Positions 15,464 to 24,402 are shown, counted from the stretch's first letter. The stretch: DNA of 47,134 nucleotides from an uncultured Clostridia bacterium (GCA_904502225.1 CAJGDO010000009.1:1-47134), one strand, 5' to 3'. Numbers and translations are program-made. Notes: a model not told the origin generated them from the letters alone.

Positions 15464-17749
15464 ATGCAAGATTTAGACCAAAAAATTAAAGAGATTTCAA
15501 AAAGAATTAAAGAGTTAAGGGAAATTGAAGGTCTTTCAACCGAACAAATGGCTCAAAAAACGGGCGTTTCAGAAAGTCAGTATATCGCATGCGAAAACGG
15601 CGATATGGACCTTAACTTTACCTTTATTTATCGTTGTGCAAACGCACTTAACGTAAACGTGACCGAAATTATTGAAGGTTATAGCCCAAAATTAAGGGGA
15701 TACACTTTGACAAGAAGTGGCAATGGCCAAAAAATTTCACAAGCACACGGTATGACGTACTATAATATGGCGTATGCTTTCCAAAACAGGATTGCTGAAC
15801 CACTTTACGTTAGAAGCATTTATAACGAAGAAGCGACCAAAAAAGATATAGAATTAACTTCTCACTCTGGTCAAGAATGCGACATTGTTGTTGAAGGTCA
15901 CTTAATGGTTCAAATTGGCAAGCATAAAGAAGTTTTAGGGCCAGGGGATAGCATTTATTACGACAGTAATACTCCACACGGTATGATAGCCGTAAACGGA
16001 AAGGACTGTATTTTCTATGCAATCGTTCTAAACCCAACGGGAGAGGCTATACCAGAACTATCAGAAAACAAAAAAGTGGTTGACTTTAAAAAGGTTGAAA
16101 CCAAAACTGACACAAAAGTTCGTGAATATCAAAAATTTATTGACGTTATTACTGATGAGGACGGCACACCAACTTCTATTAAGTTCAAAAATGAAGACAA
16201 ATTTAACTTTGCATTTGACTTGGTTGATGCCCTTGCTGAAAGAGAACCTGAAAAACTTGCTATGCTCCATATTTCCAAAGATAAAACAGAGCGTAGGTTT
16301 ACTTTTAAGGACATTAAAAAGGAATCTAATAGGTGTGCAAACTACTTTAAGTCTTTAGGTATTAAGAAAGGCGATAAAGTTATGCTCGTTCTTAAACGCC
16401 ATTATCAATTCTGGTTTGCAATGATTGGCTTAAACAAACTCGGTGCTATTGCAATCCCTGCAACCAACCAACTTCAAGAACACGACTTTGAATATAGGTT
16501 TAATTCAGCAGGCGTATCGGCAATTTTATGTACGGCTGATGGCGATACTTCAAATCAAGTTGATATTGCAAGCAAAAAATCTCCAACACTAATACACAAA
16601 ATTATGGTAAACGGAACCAAAGAAGGCTGGCGTAGTTTTGATGAAGAATATTCGTTATTTAGCACACACTTTAACCGCACAGAAGATTCGCCTTGCGGAA
16701 ACGATACCTTGCTTATGTTCTTTACGTCGGGAACAAGTGGCTATCCAAAGATTGCAAGCCACAACCACAAATATCCTTTGGGGCATTTCCACACGGCAAA
16801 ATATTGGCACGCTGTTGATACCGAAGGCTTGCACTTTACCATATCGGATACCGGTTGGGCAAAGTCAATGTGGGGTAAGTTATACGGCCAATGGTTAAGC
16901 GAGGCTGCGACCTTTGTTTACGACTTTGACAGGTTTGATGCAAGTGACATTTTACCAATGTTTGCTAAATATAAAATAACGACATTTTGTGCTCCACCAA
17001 CAATGCTTCGTATGCTAATTAAAGAAGACATTTCCAAGTACGATTTTTCATCGGTTAAGCATATGACAACGGCTGGCGAAGCGTTAAACCCAGAAGTATA
17101 TTATCAGTTTGAAAAATTGACGGGCTTACAAATTAAAGAAGGCTTTGGTCAATCAGAATCAACAATGCTTATCGGCAACCTTGTTGGCAAACCACATAAG
17201 ATAGGTTCAATGGGCAAACCTGCACCTATATATGAAATTGAACTTGTTGATGAAAACTGCAACCCTGTTGCTGATGGCGAAACGGGTGAAATTGTTGTAA
17301 ACGTTTCTAACGGTGCACCTTGCGGGCTATTCACCGAGTACTATAATGATAAGGAAAAGACTGACGAAGTATGGCACGATGGCTATTATCATACAGGCGA
17401 TACTGCTTGGCGTGATGAAGACGGATTTTTCTGGTACGTTGGCCGTGTTGACGACGTTATTAAGTCAAGTGGATACCGCATTGGACCATTTGAAATTGAA
17501 AGTGTTATAATGGAACTTCCTTACGTTTTAGAGTGTGGCGTTTCTGCTGTGCCTGACGAAGTTAGGGGGCAAATCGTTAAGGCAAGCATTGTTTTAACCA
17601 AGGGAACAGAACCAACTGAACAATTGAAAAAGGATATTCAAAATTACGTTAAGGCAAAAACTGCACCTTATAAATACCCAAGAATTGTTGTATTTAAAGA
17701 CCAGTTGCCAAAGACGGTAAGCGGAAAAATCCAAAGAAACAAATTATAA
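15464..17749 (+). CDS. XRE-HTH / cupin / acyl-CoA synthetase fusion
   Basis: 761 residues in three parts. Residues 8-70 are an XRE-type helix-turn-helix (LSTEQMAQKTGVSESQYIA). Residues ~105-190 are a small cupin (DIVVEGHLMVQIGKHKEVL then PGDSIYYDSNTPHG). From ~225 to the end is an ANL-superfamily adenylating enzyme of the medium-chain/short-chain acyl-CoA synthetase kind: P-loop TSGTSG (421-426), EGFGQSE, YHTGD, and catalytic Lys755 in PKTVSGKIQR. It should activate a carboxylic acid through an acyl-AMP to acyl-CoA. The first two parts match stand-alone XRE-cupin regulators, so enzyme and DNA-binding sensor share one chain. Control by a T-box with discriminator-A logic suggests the acyl-CoA feeds amino-acid synthesis, for example isobutyryl-CoA or isovaleryl-CoA reductively carboxylated to Val or Leu precursors. 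The substrate is inferred, not shown. Confidence 0.9.
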   Translation: MQDLDQKIKEISKRIKELREIEGLSTEQMAQKTGVSESQYIACENGDMDLNFTFIYRCANALNVNVTEIIEGYSPKLRGYTLTRSGNGQKISQAHGMTYYNMAYAFQNRIAEPLYVRSIYNEEATKKDIELTSHSGQECDIVVEGHLMVQIGKHKEVLGPGDSIYYDSNTPHGMIAVNGKDCIFYAIVLNPTGEAIPELSENKKVVDFKKVETKTDTKVREYQKFIDVITDEDGTPTSIKFKNEDKFNFAFDLVDALAEREPEKLAMLHISKDKTERRFTFKDIKKESNRCANYFKSLGIKKGDKVMLVLKRHYQFWFAMIGLNKLGAIAIPATNQLQEHDFEYRFNSAGVSAILCTADGDTSNQVDIASKKSPTLIHKIMVNGTKEGWRSFDEEYSLFSTHFNRTEDSPCGNDTLLMFFTSGTSGYPKIASHNHKYPLGHFHTAKYWHAVDTEGLHFTISDTGWAKSMWGKLYGQWLSEAATFVYDFDRFDASDILPMFAKYKITTFCAPPTMLRMLIKEDISKYDFSSVKHMTTAGEALNPEVYYQFEKLTGLQIKEGFGQSESTMLIGNLVGKPHKIGSMGKPAPIYEIELVDENCNPVADGETGEIVVNVSNGAPCGLFTEYYNDKEKTDEVWHDGYYHTGDTAWRDEDGFFWYVGRVDDVIKSSGYRIGPFEIESVIMELPYVLECGVSAVPDEVRGQIVKASIVLTKGTEPTEQLKKDIQNYVKAKTAPYKYPRIVVFKDQLPKTVSGKIQRNKL

Positions 17750-17776
17750 AAAAAGCCCCTTTTTTAGGGGTTTTTT
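17750..17776 (+). terminator. Intrinsic terminator after the fusion gene
   Basis: AAAAAGCCCCT / AGGGGTTTTTT hairpin beginning directly after the stop codon. Confidence 0.85.
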
Positions 17777-17792
17777 GTTTAAGAATATTTAT

Positions 17793-17820
17793 GCATAAAA
17801 GCGACATAATACTTTTATGC
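17793..17820. promoter_or_regulatory. Perfect inverted repeat upstream of dinB, candidate operator
   Basis: GCATAAAAG (17793-17801) and CTTTTATGC (17812-17820) separated by 10 nt. It does not fit the LexA (GAACNNNNGTTC) pattern. A damage-responsive or other repressor could bind here. Confidence 0.45.
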
Positions 17821-17876
17821 GATACACCAATTTATTTTACAAAAGTTTAGATTTTTTAGGAAAGAAAAAGGTTAAA

Positions 17877-19103
17877 ATGCGGACAATTTTGCACAGCGAT
17901 TTGAATAATTTTTATGCTTCGGTTGAAGTGTTAAAGCACCCTGAATTTAAGGACGTGCCACTTGTCGTTTGCGGGAGTGTGGAAGATAGGCACGGCATTG
18001 TTTTAGCAAAAAACCAAATCGCAAAAGAATATAACATAAAGACGGGTGACGTGCTTTGGGAAGCCGAGCAGAAATGCAAGAATGTTGTTGCTGTTTTGGC
18101 TGACCATTATTCATATGAGCAAATGTCCAAGCGTGTTAGAAAGATTTACGAGCGGTTTACCGACCATATAGAGCCGTTTGGCATTGACGAGTGCTGGCTT
18201 GATGTGACAGATAGCGTAAACCTTTTTGGTTCTGGCGAAGAGATTGCCGAAAAAATAAGGGTTGCCGTAAAGGAAGAACTTGGCTTAACGGTAAGCATTG
18301 GCGTTAGTTTTAACAAGGTTTTTGCAAAACTTGGCTCGGATATGAAAAAACCAGATGCCATCACGATTATAAACAGCGAAAATTTTAGAGAAAAGGTTTG
18401 GCCACTTGACGCAAGAGAACTTCTTTTTGTCGGAAAATCAACGGGTGCAAAATTAAACTCTATTGGTGTTCATACCATTGGCGATATAGCCACAACTGAC
18501 CCAAAGGTTTTGGGAAGGCTTTTGGGTGTTTGGGGCAAGACTTTGTATAATTATGCAAACGGTTTAGATAACTCGCCCGTGGAAAGCAGGGTGGGTGACG
18601 TCAAGAGCATAGGAAACAGTTTAACCGACTATAAAGACCTTTATACTTTTGACGAAGTCAAAACGCTTTTAATGTTGTTGTCGGAAAGCGTTGCGTCAAG
18701 ATTGAGAGAAAGTGGTTTAGGTAAGGCAAAAACGGTTAAAATCACTATTACGGACAAGCAACTTCAAACGTTTGGAAAGCAAACCAAACTTCAATATCCA
18801 TCAAGCAGTGCGATAGATATAGCGAACACGGCATATAGCCTTTTTGAGAGCATTTACAAATGGCAAAATCCGGTTAGGGCGGCAGGTGTAAGCGTGTGTG
18901 ACTTTACTATGAACACCGAGCAAACGTTTATGGACTTTGAAAATGATAAACACAAAAAAAATCAACGGCTAGACCAAGCCGTTGACGGTATTAGAAAAAA
19001 ATACGGGAACGCTTCAATAAGGCACGCACGAATTTTGCAAGATAAAAAACTTGCGTCCACCGATATAAAGGGCGATCCTTTTGGGAAAAACACAGTTAAA
19101 TAA
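17877..19103 (+). CDS. dinB: Y-family DNA polymerase (Pol IV, DinB)
   Basis: Error-prone translesion polymerase, 408 residues from ATG 17877 (MRTILHSDLNNFYASVE). An upstream in-frame ATG at 17817 would add 20 residues with no family match, whereas AAGG lies just before 17877. Catalytic metal ligands are Asp8 and Asp104/Glu105 in IDECWLD; SIGVSFNKVFAKLGSDMKKPD is the palm signature. Thumb helix-hairpin-helix and little-finger domains follow to residue ~345. The IDECWLD variant, in place of IDEAFLD, is common in clostridial enzymes. The extreme C-terminus lacks a recognisable beta-clamp motif. Convergent with trmO, with only three bases between stops. Confidence 0.92.
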   Translation: MRTILHSDLNNFYASVEVLKHPEFKDVPLVVCGSVEDRHGIVLAKNQIAKEYNIKTGDVLWEAEQKCKNVVAVLADHYSYEQMSKRVRKIYERFTDHIEPFGIDECWLDVTDSVNLFGSGEEIAEKIRVAVKEELGLTVSIGVSFNKVFAKLGSDMKKPDAITIINSENFREKVWPLDARELLFVGKSTGAKLNSIGVHTIGDIATTDPKVLGRLLGVWGKTLYNYANGLDNSPVESRVGDVKSIGNSLTDYKDLYTFDEVKTLLMLLSESVASRLRESGLGKAKTVKITITDKQLQTFGKQTKLQYPSSSAIDIANTAYSLFESIYKWQNPVRAAGVSVCDFTMNTEQTFMDFENDKHKKNQRLDQAVDGIRKKYGNASIRHARILQDKKLASTDIKGDPFGKNTVK

Positions 19104-19106
19104 CTT

Positions 19107-19787
19107 TTATACAAGTTCCACGCTTTCGACAAACAAGGTTTTGCCGTCAACGTGGAATTTTATATTATAATCGCCAAACGCCATGCCGTAAGTTCTTTGG
19201 TCATCTTGATAAGCAGGGCGTGGGTCATCAGCAAGGCATTCTATAATCCCACAAAGTTTATCGGCGGGCAAGGTTTTGTCTAAATTGTTTAAAAACTCAA
19301 CCGAAAGCCTATGTTCGTAAACCTCATCAGCAAAACCACCCAAAGCGTCAGTAATACACTCGGTTTTTGGCAAGTATGGTTTAATGTCGAAAATAGGCGT
19401 TTTATCAATCAAATCAGCCCCCGACACCAAAATAAAAGGTGCATCTTCGCCCGATAAAATAACCCGTTCAATTTTGACAAGCGATAACCCTAAACCGTTT
19501 GGCCTAAAAGGTGAACGGCTTGCAAAAACCCCCACTTTTCGATTGCCACCAAGGCGTGGTGGGCGAACTAACGGAGTGAACTTATCTTGTTTTACTAGCG
19601 AAAAATCAAAGAGTAGCCAAAGGTGCGAAAAACCCTCAATGCCCCTTAAAGCATCGACAGTTCGATATTGGTTAATGAACGAAATTTTAGAAATAATTGT
19701 TTTTGCTCTGCCACTCTGCCTTGGCACGCCAAATTTTTCCTTGAAATCGTTTTCAATATAAGCGATAGGCGAAATAGTTTTTTGCAT
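19107..19787 (-). CDS. trmO: tRNA (t6A37) N6-methyltransferase TrmO
   Basis: 226-residue UPF0066/TsaA-fold SAM-dependent methyltransferase that converts t6A37 to m6t6A37 in ANN-decoding tRNAs. Diagnostic segments are IAYIENDFKEKFGVPRQSG, VDALRGIEGFSHLWLLFDF and FASRSPFRPNGLGLSLVKI (SAM and catalytic region), followed by the C-terminal domain with DLIDKTPIFDIKPYLP. Length is normal. The ribosome binding site on the minus strand is AGGG five bases before ATG. Confidence 0.92.
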   Translation of the reverse strand: MQKTISPIAYIENDFKEKFGVPRQSGRAKTIISKISFINQYRTVDALRGIEGFSHLWLLFDFSLVKQDKFTPLVRPPRLGGNRKVGVFASRSPFRPNGLGLSLVKIERVILSGEDAPFILVSGADLIDKTPIFDIKPYLPKTECITDALGGFADEVYEHRLSVEFLNNLDKTLPADKLCGIIECLADDPRPAYQDDQRTYGMAFGDYNIKFHVDGKTLFVESVELV

Positions 19788-19882
19788 ACATAACCCTAAA
19801 AATTTTTAATGCTTTTATTATAATAATAAAACTCAAAAAAATCAACAAAAATTATTTATTTTATAAAAGCCTTATCAACAAA

Positions 19883-19911
19883 TTGACAAAAAAACTTGGC
19901 TATGTTATTAT
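19883..19911 (+). promoter_or_regulatory. Promoter of the secreted CBM-like protein gene
   Basis: TTGACA (19883-19888), 17-nt spacer, TATTAT (19906-19911). Strong housekeeping-type match. Confidence 0.65.
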
Positions 19912-19952
19912 TTTTATAATAAAAATAAAACAAGTCGGTTAAAGGTAAACTA

Positions 19953-21068
19953 ATGTCGGTTATCAAAAAAGCGTTATTATTAAGCATAAGCACCGTTATA
20001 TTGCTCGTGTTTTGCATGGGTGCTTTTCTTATGCCAAAAAACGCAAAAGCCACGGAAATTATCTTGCCAGACATAGAAAACGCAAGTTTTGAACAAAGCG
20101 AGCCGTTTGGTTGGGCAATAACCCCGCAGGATGAATTGGTGCAAAATCATGGCCAAACAACCGAGAATTTTTACGATGGGTTGAACGCTTATCAATTAAG
20201 CCAAAACCAATACCTTGTAGAAAGTTGTGCTTATATTTCAATCGACACTGATAGCGAATATGTGTTCGGCGTTAAGTATTATTCATTGGAAACGGACAAT
20301 GCTTTGGAGTTTGCCATTCAAGCCTTTGACCAAAACGGCGAATTTTTGTATGAAAGTGAAAGCCAAGTTAATCAAGTTGAAAAAACGAACACTTGGCAAG
20401 ATATAACAGTTATTTTTCAAAGCACGGAAAACGCTTGTAAAATAAAGATAAAAATTGCCGTAAATTCGATTGCTGGCACAATGCTGATTGACAACGTGTA
20501 TGGCCACAAAAACTTTATCAAAATGTTGGACGGGGCATCGATTAATTTAGAAACAACAGCGTCCGCCCTTGCAGAAAAAGGGCAAATTCGATATACGGGC
20601 AAACTTGACAAAGCCGAATATGAAAACTTGTTGAACACTCGTCCGGGTGCAAGTGTTGGCTTTATCCTTGTGCCAACAGTATACGTCGACAGCGTTGGTG
20701 AGTTTACTTTTAAGGGTTTTGCCGATGCTGGCAGAGAAGAGGTGTTGTTGGTTATTGAAGTCGAGAAGTGGAGCAATCTTTATACTGCTGATGAGGACGG
20801 GTTTTATAATTTTGACTGTGCAGTGAATAAAATTGACGGGGCAAGGCTAAAAGTAGATATAAGCGTTCGCTCGTTTATTCGCTATTATGATAACGGCCAA
20901 GAAAAATATTTATATTCGCCTTATAGTGCTGACCTTAATTCCCGCTCAATTTACACGGTTGCATTAAGGGCAAAAGCCGATGCTGAAACTTTTAAAACTT
21001 ACACAAAAGACCAACAAGAAAAAATAAACGCATATATTGAGGGCAGAGAGCCAAATATAGCAAATTAA
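19953..21068 (+). CDS. Secreted protein with CBM-like jelly-roll and a shared C-terminal domain
   Basis: 371 residues. Signal peptide with hydrophobic core LLLSISTVILLVFCMGAFL and cleavage after AKA (~residue 33). Residues ~38-175 look like a carbohydrate-binding jelly-roll (IENASFEQSEPFGWAI opening, LIDNVYGH ending). Residues ~180-355 form a second beta domain (GASINL, IRYTGKL, VGFILVPT, ISVRSFIRYYDNG) that matches, motif by motif, the N-terminal domain of the secreted protein at 34636. No enzyme motif or anchor is seen. Transcribed alone just upstream of the AraC/ABC locus, so it may be a co-regulated glycan-binding accessory; that is inferred. Confidence 0.75.
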   Translation: MSVIKKALLLSISTVILLVFCMGAFLMPKNAKATEIILPDIENASFEQSEPFGWAITPQDELVQNHGQTTENFYDGLNAYQLSQNQYLVESCAYISIDTDSEYVFGVKYYSLETDNALEFAIQAFDQNGEFLYESESQVNQVEKTNTWQDITVIFQSTENACKIKIKIAVNSIAGTMLIDNVYGHKNFIKMLDGASINLETTASALAEKGQIRYTGKLDKAEYENLLNTRPGASVGFILVPTVYVDSVGEFTFKGFADAGREEVLLVIEVEKWSNLYTADEDGFYNFDCAVNKIDGARLKVDISVRSFIRYYDNGQEKYLYSPYSADLNSRSIYTVALRAKADAETFKTYTKDQQEKINAYIEGREPNIAN

Positions 21069-21092
21069 AATAAACCAAAAAATAAAAAAGCA

Positions 21093-21126
21093 AAAATGCA
21101 GTTAGCCTTAACTGCATTTTATTTTT
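21093..21126 (+). terminator. Intrinsic terminator after the CBM-like gene
   Basis: 12-bp perfect stem AAAATGCAGTTA / TAACTGCATTTT with a 4-nt loop and a T-run. Confidence 0.85.
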
Positions 21127-21227
21127 ACTTAAAATTATAAAAAACCAACTAAAAACCTATGCAAAAATGCACAATTTTATATGTGACAAAGTGTTAAAAT
21201 GTTAATTTTTTTGCCTTTAAAAATGCA

Positions 21228-21252
21228 AAAAGGGCTAAAAAATAGCCCTTTT
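21228..21252 (-). terminator. Intrinsic terminator of the AraC-type gene
   Basis: 10-bp perfect stem AAAAGGGCTA / TAGCCCTTTT, 5-nt loop, located just after the minus-strand gene. The A/T flanks allow bidirectional action. Confidence 0.75.
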
Positions 21253-21299
21253 AAATCGCAATTTTATATAGGTAATTTTGAAAAACAACACCTAAAAAA

Positions 21300-22145
21300 C
21301 TAATCTTTTTTTACCGTGTGATTTTGTCGTTTTTTAGCAGGTTTTTCTTGAATTTCGCCAAAAGTCTTTCTAAAATCTGATGGATAATACCCCGTTTCAT
21401 TTTTAAACAATCTATTAAAGTAAAGTGGGTATTCACTAAATCCGCTTGATATAGCAATCGAAGTGACGGAAAGGTTGGTTTTAAGTAGCAAATTCTTTGC
21501 CCTTGCAACAATAATATTCTTTTTAAACTGAACGGGCGTTAAACCTGTTGCCGACTTAAAGATTCGAATAAAATGGTCCTTTGACATAAGGCAAATTTTA
21601 GCACACTCGTCATTAGAAATGTGAGGGTTAGAGTACATCGCTAAAATAACTTCCTTAACAATGTTTTGGTAAACAGGCGTTTTAATAGTCATCTGTCTTG
21701 CCAAACTGTATAAAAAGGACTTAAACCCTAAATTTGTAAGTTCTTCATAAAAAAGGTTTTTCAATAGGAATTCCTTGGTGATAATGTCGATATAATTTAT
21801 TAATTCATCGTTCTTAACAGTGCAAACTGTCTTAACCGGAATTTTAAGCGTTTTAAGCAAATTTTCCACGTCGTCGCCGTTAAAATGTATCCAATAAGAG
21901 CAAGAATTCCCCTTATAAGTCAAATTTTGCGGTGCGTTTGGCGGAAAGATATAAATATCGTTTTCGGATAAGGAATTTTCGGAATTATTGATAGAAAGTT
22001 CGCCTTTTGTTATTAAAACTAACGCCCAATCGCTTTCCCTTTCATTGAGTTGGTATCCATCGGGGAGCGAGGAGTTTTTCCAACAGTTGACGACAAAAAA
22101 AGATTCGCCCAAAATGTTTGAGTTTTTCACGCTAATTTTACTCAT
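21300..22145 (-). CDS. AraC/XylS-family transcriptional regulator
   Basis: 281 residues. The N-terminal cupin sensor (~15-110) has NDIYIFPPNAPQNLTYKG. The C-terminal double helix-turn-helix (~180-275) has ECAKICLMSKDHFIRIFK and VTSIAISSGFSEYPLYFNRLF, then the family ending TGYYPSDFRK. Such regulators usually activate adjacent sugar operons when they bind a glycan-derived ligand. It is transcribed divergently from the sugar ABC operon at 22396, and the intergenic region has matching direct repeats next to the operon's -35. Ribosome binding site GAGGTGG seven bases before ATG. Confidence 0.92.
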   Translation of the reverse strand: MSKISVKNSNILGESFFVVNCWKNSSLPDGYQLNERESDWALVLITKGELSINNSENSLSENDIYIFPPNAPQNLTYKGNSCSYWIHFNGDDVENLLKTLKIPVKTVCTVKNDELINYIDIITKEFLLKNLFYEELTNLGFKSFLYSLARQMTIKTPVYQNIVKEVILAMYSNPHISNDECAKICLMSKDHFIRIFKSATGLTPVQFKKNIIVARAKNLLLKTNLSVTSIAISSGFSEYPLYFNRLFKNETGYYPSDFRKTFGEIQEKPAKKRQNHTVKKD

Positions 22146-22165
22146 TTATTCCACCTCGTAAGTCA

Positions 22166-22194
22166 ATGATAACACATATTTTGCTCAAAAGCAA
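22166..22194 (-). promoter_or_regulatory. Promoter of the AraC-type regulator
   Basis: Minus strand TTGCTT (22189-22194), 17-nt spacer, TATCAT (22166-22171). The -35 lies in a TTTGCT/AGCAAA inverted repeat (22180-22195). Confidence 0.5.
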
Positions 22195-22195
22195 A

Positions 22196-22213
22196 CGTTT
22201 TTAGTCAAAAACG
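22196..22213. promoter_or_regulatory. Inverted repeat CGTTTTT/AAAAACG, candidate operator
   Basis: Perfect 7-bp arms (22196-22202, 22207-22213) around AGTC. The arm sequence resembles the CGTTTTTTT repeats near the ABC promoter, so it may be an additional site for the same regulator. Confidence 0.45.
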
Positions 22214-22279
22214 CCCAAAAATAGCCCATTTTGTCGAAAAAATCAAAAAAACTGAAAATATTTATGGAATTTTAAATGT

Positions 22280-22342
22280 CGTTTTTTTATATGAAATAAA
22301 GCGTTTTTTTGTATAGACAATCGCCCTATATTATGTTAGAAT
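22280..22342 (+). promoter_or_regulatory. ABC operon promoter with AraC-type direct repeats
   Basis: CGTTTTTTT occurs at 22280-22288 and 22302-22310, 22 bp apart (two helical turns). The second copy ends three bases before the -35 TAGACA (22314-22319), which is followed by a 17-nt spacer and TAGAAT (22337-22342). This geometry is typical of AraC-family activators binding beside a weak promoter. Confidence 0.55.
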
Positions 22343-22395
22343 AAATAAGCAAAAATTTGAATTGTAGTATTTTCTACAGAAAAAGGAGAAAAATT

Positions 22396-24402
22396 ATGAA
22401 GAGACTTGTAGCATTATTAATGGCTCTTGCTGTGTCTATCGGACTAGTGGGCTGTGTGCCAAAGACTCCACCACAAGGCGACGGTGACGACGTTGTAATT
22501 AAGATCAGCATCGTTGACAATGGTTATGGTATGCAATGGCTAAACGAAACTAAAGCAAGATTCGAAGCAGAATTTGAAGAAAAGCAATATGCTGATGGTA
22601 AATATACCGGCGTATTCCTTCAAGTTAACGAAACTGGTAAGCTTGAAGCCGTTAAGGACTTCGGAAACTCTGCAAACCACATCGTCTTTGGTGGTGGTCT
22701 TGTAAAAGAAGAAGCAAACTATGGCACCTTGTTAAACCTTACCGCGGATGAAGAAGGCGAATATGGTTTGAATATTTATGAGAAAAGCCCTTATGAATAC
22801 ACTGGCATCAACTCTGAAATCGAATCGGTTTATGACTTGATTAAAGATACTAATAGGTCAAACTACGTTGCAAACGACGGCGAAATTTACGGTCTTCCAA
22901 CGTACGAAGTGTTTGCAGGTGCATCATACGACAAAGACTTGTTTGATAGATATGGTTTCTACTTTGCTTATCACGATTTAGACACTTTGGAAGAACAAGA
23001 AGGTAAGAATATAAGCACTGTTGAACTTGAATGCCCATTGCTTCTTGCTGATGAAACGCAACAAGCACAAGGCTATACCAATATGGTTTATCAATTAGTT
23101 AACGTTAAGAAAGATACTAATTGGGAAAATCACAGGTCAGTTGGTCCAGACGGTGTAAGAGGAACTCTTGATGACGGTCTTCCATCATCATTGCTTGAAC
23201 TCATTGCTCTTTGCTGGTATATGAACGACGAGTATGACGTTTCACCTCTTCAAATCCAAGGTGAATTGATTAAAGACTATGGCGATACGTTCTTACACGG
23301 TTTAGTTGTTTCACTTTTAGGTGACAATGCTGATGTCATCAGAAATTTTGAAGGTCAAGTTGAAGCAGTTGTTGGCTTTACTGGTCACCAAAACAATGAC
23401 CCAGAAGACCCAAGAATGAATTTGGCTGCAAACATTAATTATATAAGACAACCAAAAACCGAGATGTTAACAATCACTGAAGAAACTGGTTTCTATACAC
23501 AATGGTCAGTTGAAAGATACTATGCAATGGCTCTTTATGAAATTTTCTTAAAGAACGACTGGTTTGCTGATGGTTCTGACCCTGTTTCAGGTAAGATTAA
23601 CCACATTGAATCAGAAAACAACTTTGTATTCTCTGATTATAATGACCCATCGACTGGTGGCACAGGTGATAGAATTGCGTTCTTATCAGAATCATCTTAC
23701 TGGTATAACGAAGCAACAATCCGTGGACCATTGCCAAACTTCTATTTATATAATGATGAAGTGGAAGACCGTGGTGTTAGATGGTATAGCTATCCTGTAA
23801 ACATTGCAAACTCTGTCACAGGTGAAACAAAAACAGGAACAGTTAACGGAATTACTGAAAGCCTTAAGGGTGAAAGGAACGTTATTGCTCAATCTAAACT
23901 TAACCAAATCGTATTCAACAAAGTTGCAATTTCAAAGAATAAAGACGGTGCTGTTTTAGAAGCTCTTAAAGACTTTATTAACTTCTGGTATAGTGAAGAC
24001 GAACTTACTGCAACAACCATTTCTCAAGGTATGGGTAGAAACATGAACTTCGTTCTTGAAGAAGCAGATAAGACAGAATGGGCTGGTTTCTATAGACACT
24101 TAAACGACCTTAAGGATCAATCATACGTTCTTCCTATGGCTGCTGATAACGACACCTTCTCATTAGGTTGCAGAAGCGAATTTAAGCTTGGTGAAGGTGG
24201 CCAATACTTCTCAAAATATGCATACAACTTGTGGGTAAATGAAAAAACTGCGGCTGAATGTTTCCTTGAATTAATGTGGACACCAAGCGTATGGAAAGGA
24301 AAATATTTTGGTAGTGCAAATAAAGATACTATTGATTACTTGAAAGATGGAAGCGGAAACCCAATCGTTTATGTAAACCCATGGGATGGCGTAGTTCAGT
24401 AA
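22396..24402 (+). CDS. Large extracellular solute-binding lipoprotein (sugar ABC importer)
   Basis: 668 residues from ATG 22396, chosen because AAGGAGAA precedes it; an upstream in-frame start at 22357 would put a basic segment before the signal peptide. Lipobox LVGC, Cys20. The body is a family 1 binding-protein fold enlarged to about 650 residues, against roughly 400-550 for most CUT1 receptors, with aromatic-rich segments (TQWSVERYYAMALYEIFL, SESSYWYNEATIRGPLPN). Such receptors capture oligosaccharides at the membrane. It is followed by two permease genes; the first one's ribosome binding site overlaps this stop codon. The ligand is unknown. Confidence 0.88.
   Translation: MKRLVALLMALAVSIGLVGCVPKTPPQGDGDDVVIKISIVDNGYGMQWLNETKARFEAEFEEKQYADGKYTGVFLQVNETGKLEAVKDFGNSANHIVFGGGLVKEEANYGTLLNLTADEEGEYGLNIYEKSPYEYTGINSEIESVYDLIKDTNRSNYVANDGEIYGLPTYEVFAGASYDKDLFDRYGFYFAYHDLDTLEEQEGKNISTVELECPLLLADETQQAQGYTNMVYQLVNVKKDTNWENHRSVGPDGVRGTLDDGLPSSLLELIALCWYMNDEYDVSPLQIQGELIKDYGDTFLHGLVVSLLGDNADVIRNFEGQVEAVVGFTGHQNNDPEDPRMNLAANINYIRQPKTEMLTITEETGFYTQWSVERYYAMALYEIFLKNDWFADGSDPVSGKINHIESENNFVFSDYNDPSTGGTGDRIAFLSESSYWYNEATIRGPLPNFYLYNDEVEDRGVRWYSYPVNIANSVTGETKTGTVNGITESLKGERNVIAQSKLNQIVFNKVAISKNKDGAVLEALKDFINFWYSEDELTATTISQGMGRNMNFVLEEADKTEWAGFYRHLNDLKDQSYVLPMAADNDTFSLGCRSEFKLGEGGQYFSKYAYNLWVNEKTAAECFLELMWTPSVWKGKYFGSANKDTIDYLKDGSGNPIVYVNPWDGVVQ

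Noticed and set aside
17793..17820. LexA box upstream of dinB
   Set aside because: The inverted repeat lacks the GAAC/GTTC core, so no SOS box can be claimed.
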